A stretch of 56,376 nt of DNA, taken from Salegentibacter sp. 24 (GTDB taxonomy: Bacteria > Bacteroidota > Bacteroidia > Flavobacteriales > Flavobacteriaceae). Position 1 is the stretch's first letter. Each line of letters opens with the position of its first letter. The position numbers and the translations under genes were made by a program. The notes beneath the pieces are model-generated. The model ran no database searches. It was not told where the DNA came from and worked only from the letters and a program-made list of their open reading frames with translations. Shown here piece by piece: positions 17,322-26,253 of this stretch. Where the stretch lies: assembly GCF_004362395.1 (NCBI RefSeq), contig NZ_SNWE01000027.1, forward strand, positions 1-56,376, in the 5' to 3' direction.

Positions 17322-17636
17322 ATGATAAAAGAATTAGAACAGGATAATTTAAACGAGATAGTTTCAGATAATGAAACCGTGGTGGTGCAATATATGGCCG
17401 GATGGTGCGGCAATTGCCGATTGATGAAGCCTAAATTCAAGAAATTGGCTTCAGAAAATGAGAACGCAACGTTCCTGTTGGTAGATGCTGAAAAATATCC
17501 GGAATCTCGAAAATTGGCTAAGGTAGACAACCTGCCTACTTTTGCCACCTTTAAAAACGGAAGTCTCGTAAACCAGGTACAAACTAATAAATTTGAACCT
17601 TTAAAAGACCTAGTAAATGAAGTTACCAGTAATTAA
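17322..17636 (+). CDS. thioredoxin-family protein with CGNC active site
   Basis: A 104-residue single thioredoxin domain with active site GWCGNCRLMKPKF (C29 and C32). It replaces the usual CGPC with CGNC, which would shift the redox potential. The cis-proline segment is NLPTF. Its position directly after the 2-Cys peroxiredoxin makes it the probable electron donor for that enzyme. The purine-rich AAAAAAGGGAAAGAG upstream is a good translation-initiation region. Its last 20 bases overlap the next small gene. Confidence 0.9.
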   Translation: MIKELEQDNLNEIVSDNETVVVQYMAGWCGNCRLMKPKFKKLASENENATFLLVDAEKYPESRKLAKVDNLPTFATFKNGSLVNQVQTNKFEPLKDLVNEVTSN

Positions 17637-17865
17637 GCATTTAGCACGCGAAAACGAAGTTAAAAAACTGGAGCATACCATTGAAGTACTCGAAAGTTAT
17701 ACTGAACACCGTTCAGTTAAGGATGAGGAAATGGATATGATTGGGGAATTGATTTCGAATCTATGTGGTGCTGTAGAAGTTAAGCATTCAATTGATGGAG
17801 GTACTCCAGAGAAAGATGCCTGTAATAACTTTATGCAAAAAGTTGTTGGCTCTATAGACCGTTAG
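17617..17865 (+). CDS. small conserved two-cysteine protein of the peroxiredoxin operon (DUF6952-like)
   Basis: An 82-residue soluble protein, largely helical and acidic, with exactly two cysteines: C50 in NLCGAVEV and C69 in KDACNNF. I recall a flavobacterial family of this look named DUF6952, but cannot confirm it. The gene starts inside the thioredoxin gene (20-base overlap) and ends just before a strong terminator, so it is the last member of the peroxide-defence operon. A redox partner or regulator of the thioredoxin-like protein is plausible from context only. Confidence 0.75.
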   Translation: MKLPVIKHLARENEVKKLEHTIEVLESYTEHRSVKDEEMDMIGELISNLCGAVEVKHSIDGGTPEKDACNNFMQKVVGSIDR

Positions 17866-17889
17866 AACTCGCGTTTTTATATACTTTAA

Positions 17890-17927
17890 AAAGGGCTGTC
17901 TTATAATGAGGCAGCCCTTTGTTTTTA
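17890..17927 (+). terminator. terminator of the peroxiredoxin operon
   Basis: AAAGGGCTG (17890-17898) pairs perfectly with CAGCCCTTT (17912-17920), followed by a T-rich stretch. It closes the three-gene unit 25 bases after the last stop codon. Confidence 0.85.
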
Positions 17928-17994
17928 TGATAATTTTAGTAAATCCCTAAAACAGATGTTCTAAATTTAGCAATCCAATTTAATAGTAACATCC

Positions 17995-18495
17995 ATGTCA
18001 CAAATAACTTTAAAAGGTGAAAAAATAAACACCTATGGTAGCCTTCCCGAAAAAGGCGAGAGAGCACCACATTTCGCACTCATTAAATCAGATCTAGGTA
18101 TGGCAACTTTAAACGATTTTAAAGGAAAGCGTGTCATTCTTAATATTTTTCCAAGTATAGATACCGGTGTGTGTGCCACATCTGTAAGAAAATTCAACGA
18201 AAGGGCTACCGAGCTTGAGAATACGGTGGTACTTTGCATTTCCCGCGATTTACCGTTTGCCCAAAAACGATTTGTAAACGATGAAGGCTTGGAAAATGTA
18301 ACCAACCTATCAGATTTCAGAGATAGAAATTTCGGAAAGGATTATGGTCTTGAAATTATAGATGGTCCATTCGAGGCTTTGCTTTCTCGTGTGGTGATTG
18401 TTTTAGATGAAGAGGCTAAGGTTATACACAGCCAGCAAGTCCCAGAAATTGGCGAAGAGCCCGATTATCTAGCTGCTCTTAAAACCTTATTATAA
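17995..18495 (+). CDS. tpx: thiol peroxidase
   Basis: An atypical peroxiredoxin of the Tpx group, 166 residues, reducing alkyl and hydrogen peroxide. The peroxidatic cysteine C60 is in DTGVCATSVRKF. The segment that in E. coli Tpx carries the resolving cysteine C95 (RFC) reads DLPFAQKRFVN here, so that position is valine. C81 (VLCISRD) is retained but matches a non-resolving cysteine in E. coli. The protein should therefore act as a 1-Cys enzyme resolved by an external thiol. Its stop codon shares one base with the start of dgkA (TAATG), so the two are translationally coupled. Confidence 0.92.
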   Translation: MSQITLKGEKINTYGSLPEKGERAPHFALIKSDLGMATLNDFKGKRVILNIFPSIDTGVCATSVRKFNERATELENTVVLCISRDLPFAQKRFVNDEGLENVTNLSDFRDRNFGKDYGLEIIDGPFEALLSRVVIVLDEEAKVIHSQQVPEIGEEPDYLAALKTLL

Positions 18496-18857
18496 TGCGG
18501 GATAGTTTCCTGGGAAAAAGAATTAGAGGAGGTGGTTATGCTATTAAAGGTGCCTGGTTATTATTAAAACACGAACAGAGTATTCAGGTGCAATTTATAC
18601 TGGCCGTAATTATGTGTATAGCCGGGTATTTCTTTGAAATCACAAAAACAGAATGGATGTTTCAATTCTTTGCCATTGGGCTTGTGATGACCGCCGAAGG
18701 CTTGAATTCCGGAATTGAAGCTATGGCAGATTTTGTACATCCGGATTTTCACAGTAAGATTGGTCATATTAAAGATATTGCTGCTGGTGCCGTTTTTATA
18801 GCAGCAATAATTGCAGTAATCATAGGGGTCTTTATTTACTTTCCTTATATTTTCTAA
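18495..18857 (+). CDS. dgkA: diacylglycerol/undecaprenol kinase (DgkA family)
   Basis: A 120-residue inner-membrane kinase of the prokaryotic DgkA family that phosphorylates diacylglycerol or undecaprenol. It has three hydrophobic segments (about 33-50, 55-70 and 95-118). Signature residues lie in EGLNSGIEAMADF and in HIKDIAAGAV near the third helix. The sequence between helices fits the undecaprenol-kinase-like subgroup as well as true DgkA, so the lipid substrate is open. It overlaps the tpx stop by one base. Confidence 0.9.
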   Translation: MRDSFLGKRIRGGGYAIKGAWLLLKHEQSIQVQFILAVIMCIAGYFFEITKTEWMFQFFAIGLVMTAEGLNSGIEAMADFVHPDFHSKIGHIKDIAAGAVFIAAIIAVIIGVFIYFPYIF

Positions 18858-19127
18858 CCAGGATTTCACTTATTTTATTTTTATCACCAAGTCGATCGAT
18901 TACTAAAAATACCTTGTCTCGACCTTATGGATTCAGCTATTTTCTGGTGGAAACAAAAACAACATTTGATTTACAAACATAGCTTTCACAGCCTGAACCT
19001 TTTAAATACTGAATTCTTTTAAGGTTTATTTCTCAAAAAATAATTGCTTAGATTTGAACGTTTAAGCATATAAATATTACCCACAGAACTGAAATCAAAT
19101 TTCTTTAATTTAAAAGTGGCTAATTCG
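18858..19127 (+). other. gap between dgkA and ftsK
   Basis: About 300 AT-rich bases separate dgkA from the chosen ftsK start. I see no frame of note, no RNA gene and no strong hairpin; only the -7 box at 19128-19135 and the leader that follows stand out. Confidence 0.4.
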
Positions 19128-19135
19128 TATTTTTG
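19128..19135 (+). promoter_or_regulatory. -7 box of ftsK
   Basis: TATTTTTG fits TAnnTTTG. Transcription would begin near 19139, giving a leader of about 19 nt before the ATG at 19158. This argues against the in-frame upstream start at 19116, which would lie upstream of the transcript. Confidence 0.45.
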
Positions 19136-19157
19136 CTCAAAATCCTACTTATCATCT

Positions 19158-21527
19158 ATGGCCAAAAAGAAAACCAGGACTAAAACAAGCACCGGGAAAA
19201 AGTCGACTAAATTTTCCTTTAAACTTAACCGGCAACAAAAGGTAGTTTTAGGTAGTTTCTTTATGCTATTCGGCCTGGCTTTAAGCCTTGCATTTATCTC
19301 CTTTTTGTTCAACTGGCAGATAGATCAAAGTACCCTTGGTGAATTTTCTAACCGTGAAGTGGAAACTAAAAACTGGTTGAGTAAATTTGGTGCTTCAGTT
19401 AGCGACTTTTTTATGTATAAAGGTTTTGGAGTTGCAGCCTTCATTTTTTCCATTTTAGTGAGTTACAGCGGATTCCATCTTTTTCTTGGAATAAGAGCCA
19501 CAAAATTAAGGGAATCCTGGTTCTGGGGAATTTCAATTATGCTCTGGCTGGCTGTCTTTTTCGGGTTTTTCGCTGCAAAAAATCCTCTCCTAGGCGGCAG
19601 GATTGGTTATGAAATGAACGATTTTCTTCAGGATTATTTAGGCTTCTTCGGAACTATTCTATTAATGTTATTTCTTTTTATCGCCTATCTTACGCTAAGA
19701 TTAAAGCTGACACCAGAATTAATAGGGAGTTTTGTAAAGTCTAAAAAGGATAAGCTTGGTAAAGAATTCCAATCTAGTGGAGAAGAAATATCGGCTACGG
19801 ATGAGGAAACTGAATGGAAAGAAAAATCCATCGTCAGAACTGAGAAACCTGCTGAAAAATCTCCTTCAGATATAAAGCTGGATACTACTACCCCAAAAGA
19901 AGAAAAATCAGTTCCTGCTCCAAAACAAAAATCTATTCAACCCGAAGAGGTGGAAATGGAAGTAGAAACCGCACAGGAAGAGGAACTGGATGAAGATAAA
20001 ATAAGCAACAAGATTGTGAAGGATTTCGGTGAATTTGATCCTACTTTGGAACTGAGCAATTATAAATTCCCAACCCTGGACCTGCTGCAGGAATATGGCG
20101 GTGGCATTACAGTAGATCAGGAAGAACTTGAGGAACATAAAAACCGGATTGTAGACACCCTTAAAAACTACAAAATTGAAATTGCTCAAATCAAAGCGAC
20201 GGTTGGGCCAACGGTTACTTTATATGAAATAGTGCCTGAAGCCGGAATTAGAATTTCAAAAATCAAAAACCTCGAGGATGATATCGCTCTTTCCCTTTCT
20301 GCGCTGGGAATTCGTATCATTGCTCCTATTCCGGGAAAAGGAACAATTGGTATTGAAGTCCCTAACAAAAACGCAACCATTGTTTCCATGCGTTCCGTTA
20401 TTGCTTCACCAAAATTTCAAAATGCAGAAATGGAATTGCCAATGGCGCTGGGAAAAACCATTTCCAATGAAACCTTTGTGGTCGACCTGGCAAAAATGCC
20501 CCATATGTTGATGGCCGGTGCCACAGGACAGGGAAAATCAGTTGGATTAAATGCTATCTTAACTTCCCTACTCTACAGCAAGCACCCGGCGGAAGTGAAA
20601 TTTGTTTTGGTAGATCCAAAAAAAGTAGAACTTACGCTTTTCAACAAAATCGAAAGGCATTACCTGGCCAAACTTCCAGACTCGGGGGATGCAATTATTA
20701 CCGACAACACCAAGGTAATTAATACGCTGAATTCCTTATGTATTGAAATGGACAATCGCTACGAATTACTTAAAGATGCGATGGTTCGAAACATTAAGGA
20801 ATATAACGTTAAGTTTAAAGCGAGAAAATTAAATCCGGAAAACGGTCACAAATTCCTGCCATACATAGTTTTAGTAGTAGATGAATTTGCAGACTTAATT
20901 ATGACTGCCGGAAAAGAAGTGGAAACACCAATTGCTCGTTTGGCACAGTTGGCCAGGGCTATTGGGATACATTTAATTATTGCTACACAAAGACCCTCGG
21001 TTAATGTTATTACCGGAATTATAAAGGCTAACTTCCCGGCCAGAATTGCCTTTAGAGTAACTTCAAAAATAGATTCCAGAACAATTTTAGATGGCCAGGG
21101 AGCAGATCAGCTTATCGGGCGCGGAGACATGTTATTTACTCAAGGAAATGAATTAAGACGTTTACAATGTGCTTTTGTAGATACTCCCGAAGTAGATAAA
21201 ATAACCGAATTCATAGGTTCACAAAAAGCTTACCCGGAAGCCCATCAACTTCCTGCTTACGAAGCGGATGATAGTGGCACAGGTGTTGATATAGATGTTA
21301 GCGAAAGAGATAAACTCTTTAGGGAAGCTGCTGAAGTGATCGTTACTGCTCAACAAGGTTCTGCTTCCTTGCTGCAACGTAAACTAAAGTTAGGTTACAA
21401 CCGCGCCGGTAGAATTATAGATCAGTTAGAAGCTGCCGGAATTGTTGGCCCCTTTGAAGGAAGTAAAGCCCGACAGGTTTTAGTGACCGATCTTGCAGCC
21501 CTAGATCAATTATTAAATGAAGAATAA
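19158..21527 (+). CDS. ftsK: DNA translocase FtsK/SpoIIIE
   Basis: The septum-located DNA pump that clears chromosome termini during division. From the ATG at 19158 the protein has 789 residues. It comprises a basic N-terminus, four membrane segments (about 30-190), an acidic low-complexity linker, and the RecA-like motor with Walker A GATGQGKS (454-461) and Walker B VVVDEF (D575/E576). The C-terminal gamma winged helix that reads orientation sequences is present (SLLQRKLKLGYNRAGRII). The frame extends 14 codons upstream, but the promoter position favours the shorter form. lolA follows after 15 bases. Confidence 0.95.
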   Translation: MAKKKTRTKTSTGKKSTKFSFKLNRQQKVVLGSFFMLFGLALSLAFISFLFNWQIDQSTLGEFSNREVETKNWLSKFGASVSDFFMYKGFGVAAFIFSILVSYSGFHLFLGIRATKLRESWFWGISIMLWLAVFFGFFAAKNPLLGGRIGYEMNDFLQDYLGFFGTILLMLFLFIAYLTLRLKLTPELIGSFVKSKKDKLGKEFQSSGEEISATDEETEWKEKSIVRTEKPAEKSPSDIKLDTTTPKEEKSVPAPKQKSIQPEEVEMEVETAQEEELDEDKISNKIVKDFGEFDPTLELSNYKFPTLDLLQEYGGGITVDQEELEEHKNRIVDTLKNYKIEIAQIKATVGPTVTLYEIVPEAGIRISKIKNLEDDIALSLSALGIRIIAPIPGKGTIGIEVPNKNATIVSMRSVIASPKFQNAEMELPMALGKTISNETFVVDLAKMPHMLMAGATGQGKSVGLNAILTSLLYSKHPAEVKFVLVDPKKVELTLFNKIERHYLAKLPDSGDAIITDNTKVINTLNSLCIEMDNRYELLKDAMVRNIKEYNVKFKARKLNPENGHKFLPYIVLVVDEFADLIMTAGKEVETPIARLAQLARAIGIHLIIATQRPSVNVITGIIKANFPARIAFRVTSKIDSRTILDGQGADQLIGRGDMLFTQGNELRRLQCAFVDTPEVDKITEFIGSQKAYPEAHQLPAYEADDSGTGVDIDVSERDKLFREAAEVIVTAQQGSASLLQRKLKLGYNRAGRIIDQLEAAGIVGPFEGSKARQVLVTDLAALDQLLNEE

Positions 21528-21542
21528 TACCAAATTACTAAA

Positions 21543-22184
21543 ATGAAAAAATTAATTTTTATCCTGCTTGCTATTTTGACAATAAGTGTGCAAGCCCAAA
21601 ATTCAAAAAATGCAGAAAACTTACTAAATGAGGTTTCCGCCAAAGTCAAAGGCTATGAAAATATGGTTATCGATTTCAAATATAGTCTGGAGAATAAGGC
21701 CGCTAATGTTAACCAGGAAACTCGCGGCGATGTAAGTATTAAGGATGAGAAATATGTGCTTAACCTTATGGGAACTACCCAAATGTTTGATGGAAAAAAA
21801 ATTTATACCATTATTCCCGAAAATGAAGAGATAAATATATCTACTTATAATGAAAAGGAAGACAATAATATAACTCCTTCAAAGATGTTTAGTTTCTATG
21901 AAGAAGGCTATAATTATGAGATGGCTGCAGCTAAAAATGTAAATGGTCGTAATATTCAATATGTAAAATTAACTCCTAAAGACAGTGATGCAGAGGTTAA
22001 AAATATATTACTGGGTATCGATAGCCAGACAAAAAACATTTATAACCTCATTCAAACCCAGGAGAACGATACTAAAATAACCATTACGGTACAAAGTTTT
22101 AAAACGGACCAGGAACTGGCACAAAATCTTTTTACGTTTGAAGAGGATCGTTACGAAAATTTTTACATCAATAGATTAGATTAA
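21543..22184 (+). CDS. lolA: LolA-like outer-membrane lipoprotein carrier
   Basis: A 213-residue periplasmic protein with signal peptide MKKLIFILLAILTISVQAQ. The LolA-like fold is suggested by the opening helix LLNEVSAKVKGYENM and the strand MVIDFKYSLENK. LolA escorts lipoproteins from the inner to the outer membrane. The placement between ftsK and an LptF/LptG permease gene is a familiar flavobacterial order and links it to envelope assembly. The permease start follows one base after its stop, so the two are cotranscribed. Confidence 0.85.
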   Translation: MKKLIFILLAILTISVQAQNSKNAENLLNEVSAKVKGYENMVIDFKYSLENKAANVNQETRGDVSIKDEKYVLNLMGTTQMFDGKKIYTIIPENEEINISTYNEKEDNNITPSKMFSFYEEGYNYEMAAAKNVNGRNIQYVKLTPKDSDAEVKNILLGIDSQTKNIYNLIQTQENDTKITITVQSFKTDQELAQNLFTFEEDRYENFYINRLD

Positions 22185-22185
22185 A

Positions 22186-23634
22186 TTGAAAATATTAGAC
22201 CGGTACATACTCACCAGTTACCTAAAAACGTTTTTTTCAGTTTTTATCATTCTCATGTTTATCTTTGTGCTCCAAACCATTTGGCTTTACATCGGTGAAC
22301 TGGCAGGAAAGGATTTAGATACTGAAATAATACTCAAATTTCTTCTTTATTTCTCCCCTAAACTGGTGCCTCTGGTCTTGCCGCTTACTATCCTGCTTAC
22401 CTCTATTATGACTTTTGGTAATTTTGCCGAAAATTATGAATTCGCTGCTATGAAATCTTCAGGGATTTCACTTCAAAGAGCCATGCGAAGCTTAACTTTT
22501 TTCATCTTGCTAGTCAGCGTAACGGCTTTCTTTTTTGCAAATAATGTAATTCCTGCTGCAGAATATAAATCTATTAATCTCAGAAAAAATATTGCCAAAC
22601 TCAAGCCTGCAATGGCTATTTCCGAAGGCGTTTTTAACGATGTAGGAACCATAAATATCAAAGTTGAAGATAAAAGCGGGGACAATGGCCAGTATCTTAC
22701 TGATGTTATTATCCACAAAAAAACAAATCGAAGTGGGAATTATACAGTAATTAAAGCAAAAGAAGGAGAGCTATTAGGCAGTACGGATTCTGATATACTT
22801 TCCCTTATTTTAAAAGACGGGAATTATTATGACGAAATTCAACCCTCAGATTATTCTAAAAGAAGAAATAAACCTTTTGCTAAAAGTTATTTTGAAGAAT
22901 ATACCATAAACCTGGACCTTTCGGATTTCAATAATGTTGACCTGGAAGATGAAAGTTATAGCAATACCCAGGGAATGCTAAATATTAGTGAACTACGCGA
23001 AAGTATAGACTCCTTCTCCACCGAGTTTAATGAGAAGAGAAACAAGCTGAGTGAAAATATGTACAATCGCACCGATTTTGAAAATATTGAAGTAAATCTT
23101 AATCCTGCTGATTCTGTAAAAGAAATTGAAAACACCATTCTTGAAGCCTATGAAACCTACCAGGCCAGTCAGATTGTAAACCTATCTTTAGGTTCAGTAA
23201 ACGGGGCTCTTTCCCATTTAAGTATAAAGAAATCTGAATTTCAAAATCACACAAAACAAATTAACAAATTTGAGATCGCTTTGCATGAAAAATATGTACT
23301 GGCTGCAGCTTGTATAATATTATTCTTTGTGGGTGCACCTTTGGGAGCAATCATAAGAAAAGGCGGTATGGGCTTGCCTATGGTAGTGGCTGTTTTGTTG
23401 TTCTTAACCTACCACTTTATTGGCATTTTCGCCAAAAACAGTGCTGAAGACGGTACTATTAGCCCCTTTTGGGCAACATGGCTTTCTACTCTTATTATGC
23501 TGCCTTTAGGAATTTATCTCACCTACCGGGCCACTACAGATCAGGGACTTTTAGCTTTTGGCAATATTACTGAGCCTCTGCGAAAAGGGCTTAAAAAAGC
23601 TGGTCTTATTAGGTCGAAAAGAAAAATAGATTAA
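22186..23634 (+). CDS. LptF/LptG-family permease
   Basis: The 482-residue membrane subunit of the lipopolysaccharide export ABC transporter (LptB2FG). It has three membrane helices at each end (about 15-35, 60-80, 100-120, then about 370-455). A large periplasmic domain lies between them, longer than in E. coli LptG and rich in acidic residues. The start is TTG at 22186, one base after the lolA stop, and yields MKILDRYILTSYLKTF, the typical family N-terminus. Whether it should be called LptF or LptG cannot be settled here. Confidence 0.88.
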   Translation: MKILDRYILTSYLKTFFSVFIILMFIFVLQTIWLYIGELAGKDLDTEIILKFLLYFSPKLVPLVLPLTILLTSIMTFGNFAENYEFAAMKSSGISLQRAMRSLTFFILLVSVTAFFFANNVIPAAEYKSINLRKNIAKLKPAMAISEGVFNDVGTINIKVEDKSGDNGQYLTDVIIHKKTNRSGNYTVIKAKEGELLGSTDSDILSLILKDGNYYDEIQPSDYSKRRNKPFAKSYFEEYTINLDLSDFNNVDLEDESYSNTQGMLNISELRESIDSFSTEFNEKRNKLSENMYNRTDFENIEVNLNPADSVKEIENTILEAYETYQASQIVNLSLGSVNGALSHLSIKKSEFQNHTKQINKFEIALHEKYVLAAACIILFFVGAPLGAIIRKGGMGLPMVVAVLLFLTYHFIGIFAKNSAEDGTISPFWATWLSTLIMLPLGIYLTYRATTDQGLLAFGNITEPLRKGLKKAGLIRSKRKID

Positions 23635-23635
23635 A

Positions 23636-23643
23636 TATCTTTG
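23636..23643 (+). promoter_or_regulatory. -7 box of ribBA
   Basis: TATCTTTG matches TAnnTTTG, immediately after the permease stop. The transcript would start near 23647, giving an 18-nt leader to the ATG at 23665 and excluding the in-frame TTG at 23641, which lies within the box. Confidence 0.5.
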
Positions 23644-23664
23644 CAGCCCAAAATATTACGTACC

Positions 23665-24813
23665 ATGGCGCAGGAAAGCACTATCCAAAATACCCTTAAA
23701 CTTCATAGTATTCAGGAAGCAATTGATGATATCCGTGAAGGGAAGGTAATTATTGTAGTAGATGATGAGGACAGGGAAAATGAAGGTGATTTTGTTGCTG
23801 CTGCAGAAAAGGTGACTCCGGAAATGATTAATTTTATGGCAACACACGGCCGCGGACTCATTTGTGCACCAATAACTGAAGACCGATGTAAAAATCTAAA
23901 ACTGGAAATGATGGTTAGCAATAATACCGATCCTATGGAAACCGGTTTCACCATCTCGGTAGATTTACGTGGAAAAGGGGTTACCACTGGAATTTCTGCT
24001 TCTGATCGGGCAAAAACTATTCAGTCCCTTATAGATCCAGAAACCAAACCTGCAGATCTTAATCGTCCTGGGCATATTTTTCCCCTTAAGGCAAAAGAAG
24101 GCGGTGTGTTACGCCGAACAGGACATACCGAAGCTGCCATAGATTTTGCCAGACTTGCTGGTTTTGAGCCTGCTGGAGTTATCGTAGAGATAATGAATGA
24201 GGATGGCACCATGGCCAGGCTTCCGCAATTAATGGAAGTGGCCCAAAAGTTTGATCTTAAAATTGTATCCATAGAAGCGCTTGTGGCTTATAGAATGCAG
24301 CACGATTCTTTAATAGAGAAAAAAGAGGACTTTGATCTTAATACCCGTTTTGGGAAATTTAGATTAAGAGCCTATCGTCAAACCACAAATAATCAGGTCC
24401 ATCTGGCCCTTACTAAAGGAAGTTGGAGAAGTGATGAAGAAATTCTTGTTCGAGTTAACTCTACCCTTATAAATAATGATATCCTGGGAACACTTACCAA
24501 TGATGCCGATAAGAAACTGGATAACATGTTCAGAGCGATTAATGAAGAAGGTCGGGGTGCTATTGTTTTTATAAATCCTGCCATACAATCTTTAAATTTA
24601 TTACCACGTCTGGCCGAACTCAAAGAACGACAGAAAAAAGGCGAAGTAAAAGCTCCCCCAATCAATATGGACAATAAAGATTTTGGAATTGGTGCCCAGA
24701 TTTTGCACGACCTGGAAATTCATAAAATTAAGTTACTTTCTAACTCCCAACAAACCAAAAGAGTGGGAATGATAGGCTATGGACTTGAAATTACGCGCTA
24801 CGCGAATTATTAG
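23665..24813 (+). CDS. ribB: 3,4-dihydroxy-2-butanone-4-phosphate synthase with degenerate GTP cyclohydrolase II domain
   Basis: A RibBA-type fusion of 382 residues for riboflavin synthesis. The N-terminal RibB half is intact, with the acidic loop [10 protein letters not shown] (33-42) and [10 protein letters not shown]. The C-terminal half has the GCH II fold, but the zinc motif that normally reads ECLTGD...LRCDCG is here [17 protein letters not shown] (about 266-282), with no cysteine. The catalytic arginine segment is DNKDFG (336-341), with Lys in place of Arg. Only the RibB reaction, ribulose 5-phosphate to DHBP, should therefore work. The start at 23665 is chosen because a -7 box overlaps the upstream TTG. 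The stop overlaps the convergent nitroreductase stop. Confidence 0.92.
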   Translation: MAQESTIQNTLKLHSIQEAIDDIREGKVIIVVDDEDRENEGDFVAAAEKVTPEMINFMATHGRGLICAPITEDRCKNLKLEMMVSNNTDPMETGFTISVDLRGKGVTTGISASDRAKTIQSLIDPETKPADLNRPGHIFPLKAKEGGVLRRTGHTEAAIDFARLAGFEPAGVIVEIMNEDGTMARLPQLMEVAQKFDLKIVSIEALVAYRMQHDSLIEKKEDFDLNTRFGKFRLRAYRQTTNNQVHLALTKGSWRSDEEILVRVNSTLINNDILGTLTNDADKKLDNMFRAINEEGRGAIVFINPAIQSLNLLPRLAELKERQKKGEVKAPPINMDNKDFGIGAQILHDLEIHKIKLLSNSQQTKRVGMIGYGLEITRYANY

Positions 24814-25442
24814 TTGACTTCAATAATTATATCATTTAAGGGTCTACGCACCTTTTTGAATTCAGAAAACATATCGTCTTCTGCACGATAACCTACCGGC
24901 AAGGCCAACACCGATTTTAAATTATGTGCATTTAAATTTAGAAGTTCATCATATTTATCCGGTTCAAAACCTTCCATGGGGCAAGCATCTATTTCCTCAG
25001 AGGCACAAACCGTAAGGAGCGTCCCTAAAGTCAAATATGCCTGGTTTATAGCCCAGGAATGCACCTCGTCTTCTGCTTTAGACTCAAAACTATTGACCAA
25101 AGAATTCTTAAAAGGATCTAAAATTTCATCCGGAGTTTCTCTTATATACTTTACCCTTCTAAAATATTGTTCAATAAAATTTTTATCAATTTTCTTTTCA
25201 ATACAGATTACTAAAACATGAGAAGCAGTATTTAGCTGTTGCTGCCCCCAGGAAGCAGATTTTAATAATTCCTGCAGTCCTTTATTTCGTACCACTACCA
25301 TTTTTAAAGGTTGTAAACCGTAGGAAGTTGCGGTAAGGTTAAAGGCTTCTTTAAGAATGTTTATTTTCTTGTCAGAGAGAATTTTCTCAGGGTTGAACTT
25401 TTTGGTAGCATATCGCCATTGTAAAGCTTTAATATTACTCAT
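24810..25442 (-). CDS. NAD(P)H-dependent nitroreductase-family oxidoreductase
   Basis: A 210-residue FMN protein of the nitroreductase family (NfsB-like) that reduces nitro groups, quinones or flavins in the cytoplasm. The N-terminal RYATKKFNPEK and TATSYGLQPLKMVV match the FMN-binding segments, and GFEPDKYDELL plus LPVGYRAEDD near the C-terminus are typical. The natural substrate is unknown. It is convergent with ribBA with a 4-base overlap of stop codons, and a -7 box lies about 26 bases upstream. The flavin link with its neighbour is probably coincidental. Confidence 0.88.
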   Translation of the reverse strand: MSNIKALQWRYATKKFNPEKILSDKKINILKEAFNLTATSYGLQPLKMVVVRNKGLQELLKSASWGQQQLNTASHVLVICIEKKIDKNFIEQYFRRVKYIRETPDEILDPFKNSLVNSFESKAEDEVHSWAINQAYLTLGTLLTVCASEEIDACPMEGFEPDKYDELLNLNAHNLKSVLALPVGYRAEDDMFSEFKKVRRPLNDIIIEVN

Positions 25443-25467
25443 CTAATTTTATTCTTTTTGGGATTAT

Positions 25468-25475
25468 CAAAGGTA
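25468..25475 (-). promoter_or_regulatory. -7 box of the nitroreductase gene
   Basis: On the minus strand this is TACCTTTG, matching TAnnTTTG, with an expected leader of about 20 nt. No -33 box is evident. Confidence 0.45.
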
Positions 25476-25568
25476 AACAAACACTCCCGATGCATAAAGT
25501 TTCTGTAATAAATTAAACATATAGGTAAACTATTATTCTTTATCTTAGTATTATAATTGGCCCCGCCT

Positions 25569-26201
25569 ATGAAGCTTTTCAGAAAACTAATTCTTGCTTT
25601 TGCACTTTTTGTGATTTTAAGCATCCTTATTATTTTTGGGCTAGAAGCTTATATTCAAAAGGAAACCTCAAATCTTATTTATTCTGAAATTACAGAAATT
25701 CCCCGGGCTAAAACGGGAATTATTCTTGGAGCAAGCGTTTATTCAGATGGAAAATTATCTCCAATTCTAAAGGACCGGGTAGAAACAGCTTATAAGCTGT
25801 ATGAATTAAACAAAATTGAAAATTTCCTTGTCAGTGGCGATCATAAAAGCGATGATTATAACGAAGTTAATGCGATAGAAAATTACCTTCTTAAAAAAGG
25901 AGTCCCGCCGGAAGATATTATTTTAGATCACTCAGGATTTGATACTTATGATAGTATGTTTCGTGCCAGAGCTGTTTTTGATATTAAAGATGCCATAGTC
26001 ATCACTCAAAAGTTTCATCTTCCCAGAAGTCTTTATATCGCAAAAAATCTGGATGCTGATTATAAGGGTTTAGAGGCACCTCCAATGGCCTATACTTCAT
26101 CTGAAACTATTAAACGTCGGGAACAATTAGCTAATTTTAAAGCAGTTTGGGAAATATTCACCAATCAACAACCTGCCACAATGGAAAACCGGCCTGAATA
26201 A
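25569..26201 (+). CDS. SanA/YdcF-family membrane-anchored protein (DUF218)
   Basis: From the ATG at 25569 the protein has 210 residues: one N-terminal membrane helix (MKLFRKLILAFALFVILS and onward) and a DUF218 domain. The domain signatures are GIILGASVYSDGKLSP, FLVSGDH, GVPPEDIILDHSGFDTYDS and ITQKFHLPRS. Relatives such as E. coli SanA affect envelope permeability to vancomycin; the biochemical role is not established. An in-frame TTG at 25557 would add only four residues and is less likely. It is followed by two further membrane-protein genes, perhaps as a loose group. Confidence 0.88.
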   Translation: MKLFRKLILAFALFVILSILIIFGLEAYIQKETSNLIYSEITEIPRAKTGIILGASVYSDGKLSPILKDRVETAYKLYELNKIENFLVSGDHKSDDYNEVNAIENYLLKKGVPPEDIILDHSGFDTYDSMFRARAVFDIKDAIVITQKFHLPRSLYIAKNLDADYKGLEAPPMAYTSSETIKRREQLANFKAVWEIFTNQQPATMENRPE

Positions 26202-26253
26202 GTTATCGCTATTTTTTCTATATTTAGTTTATCAAACCAAAAACCAAAAGACC

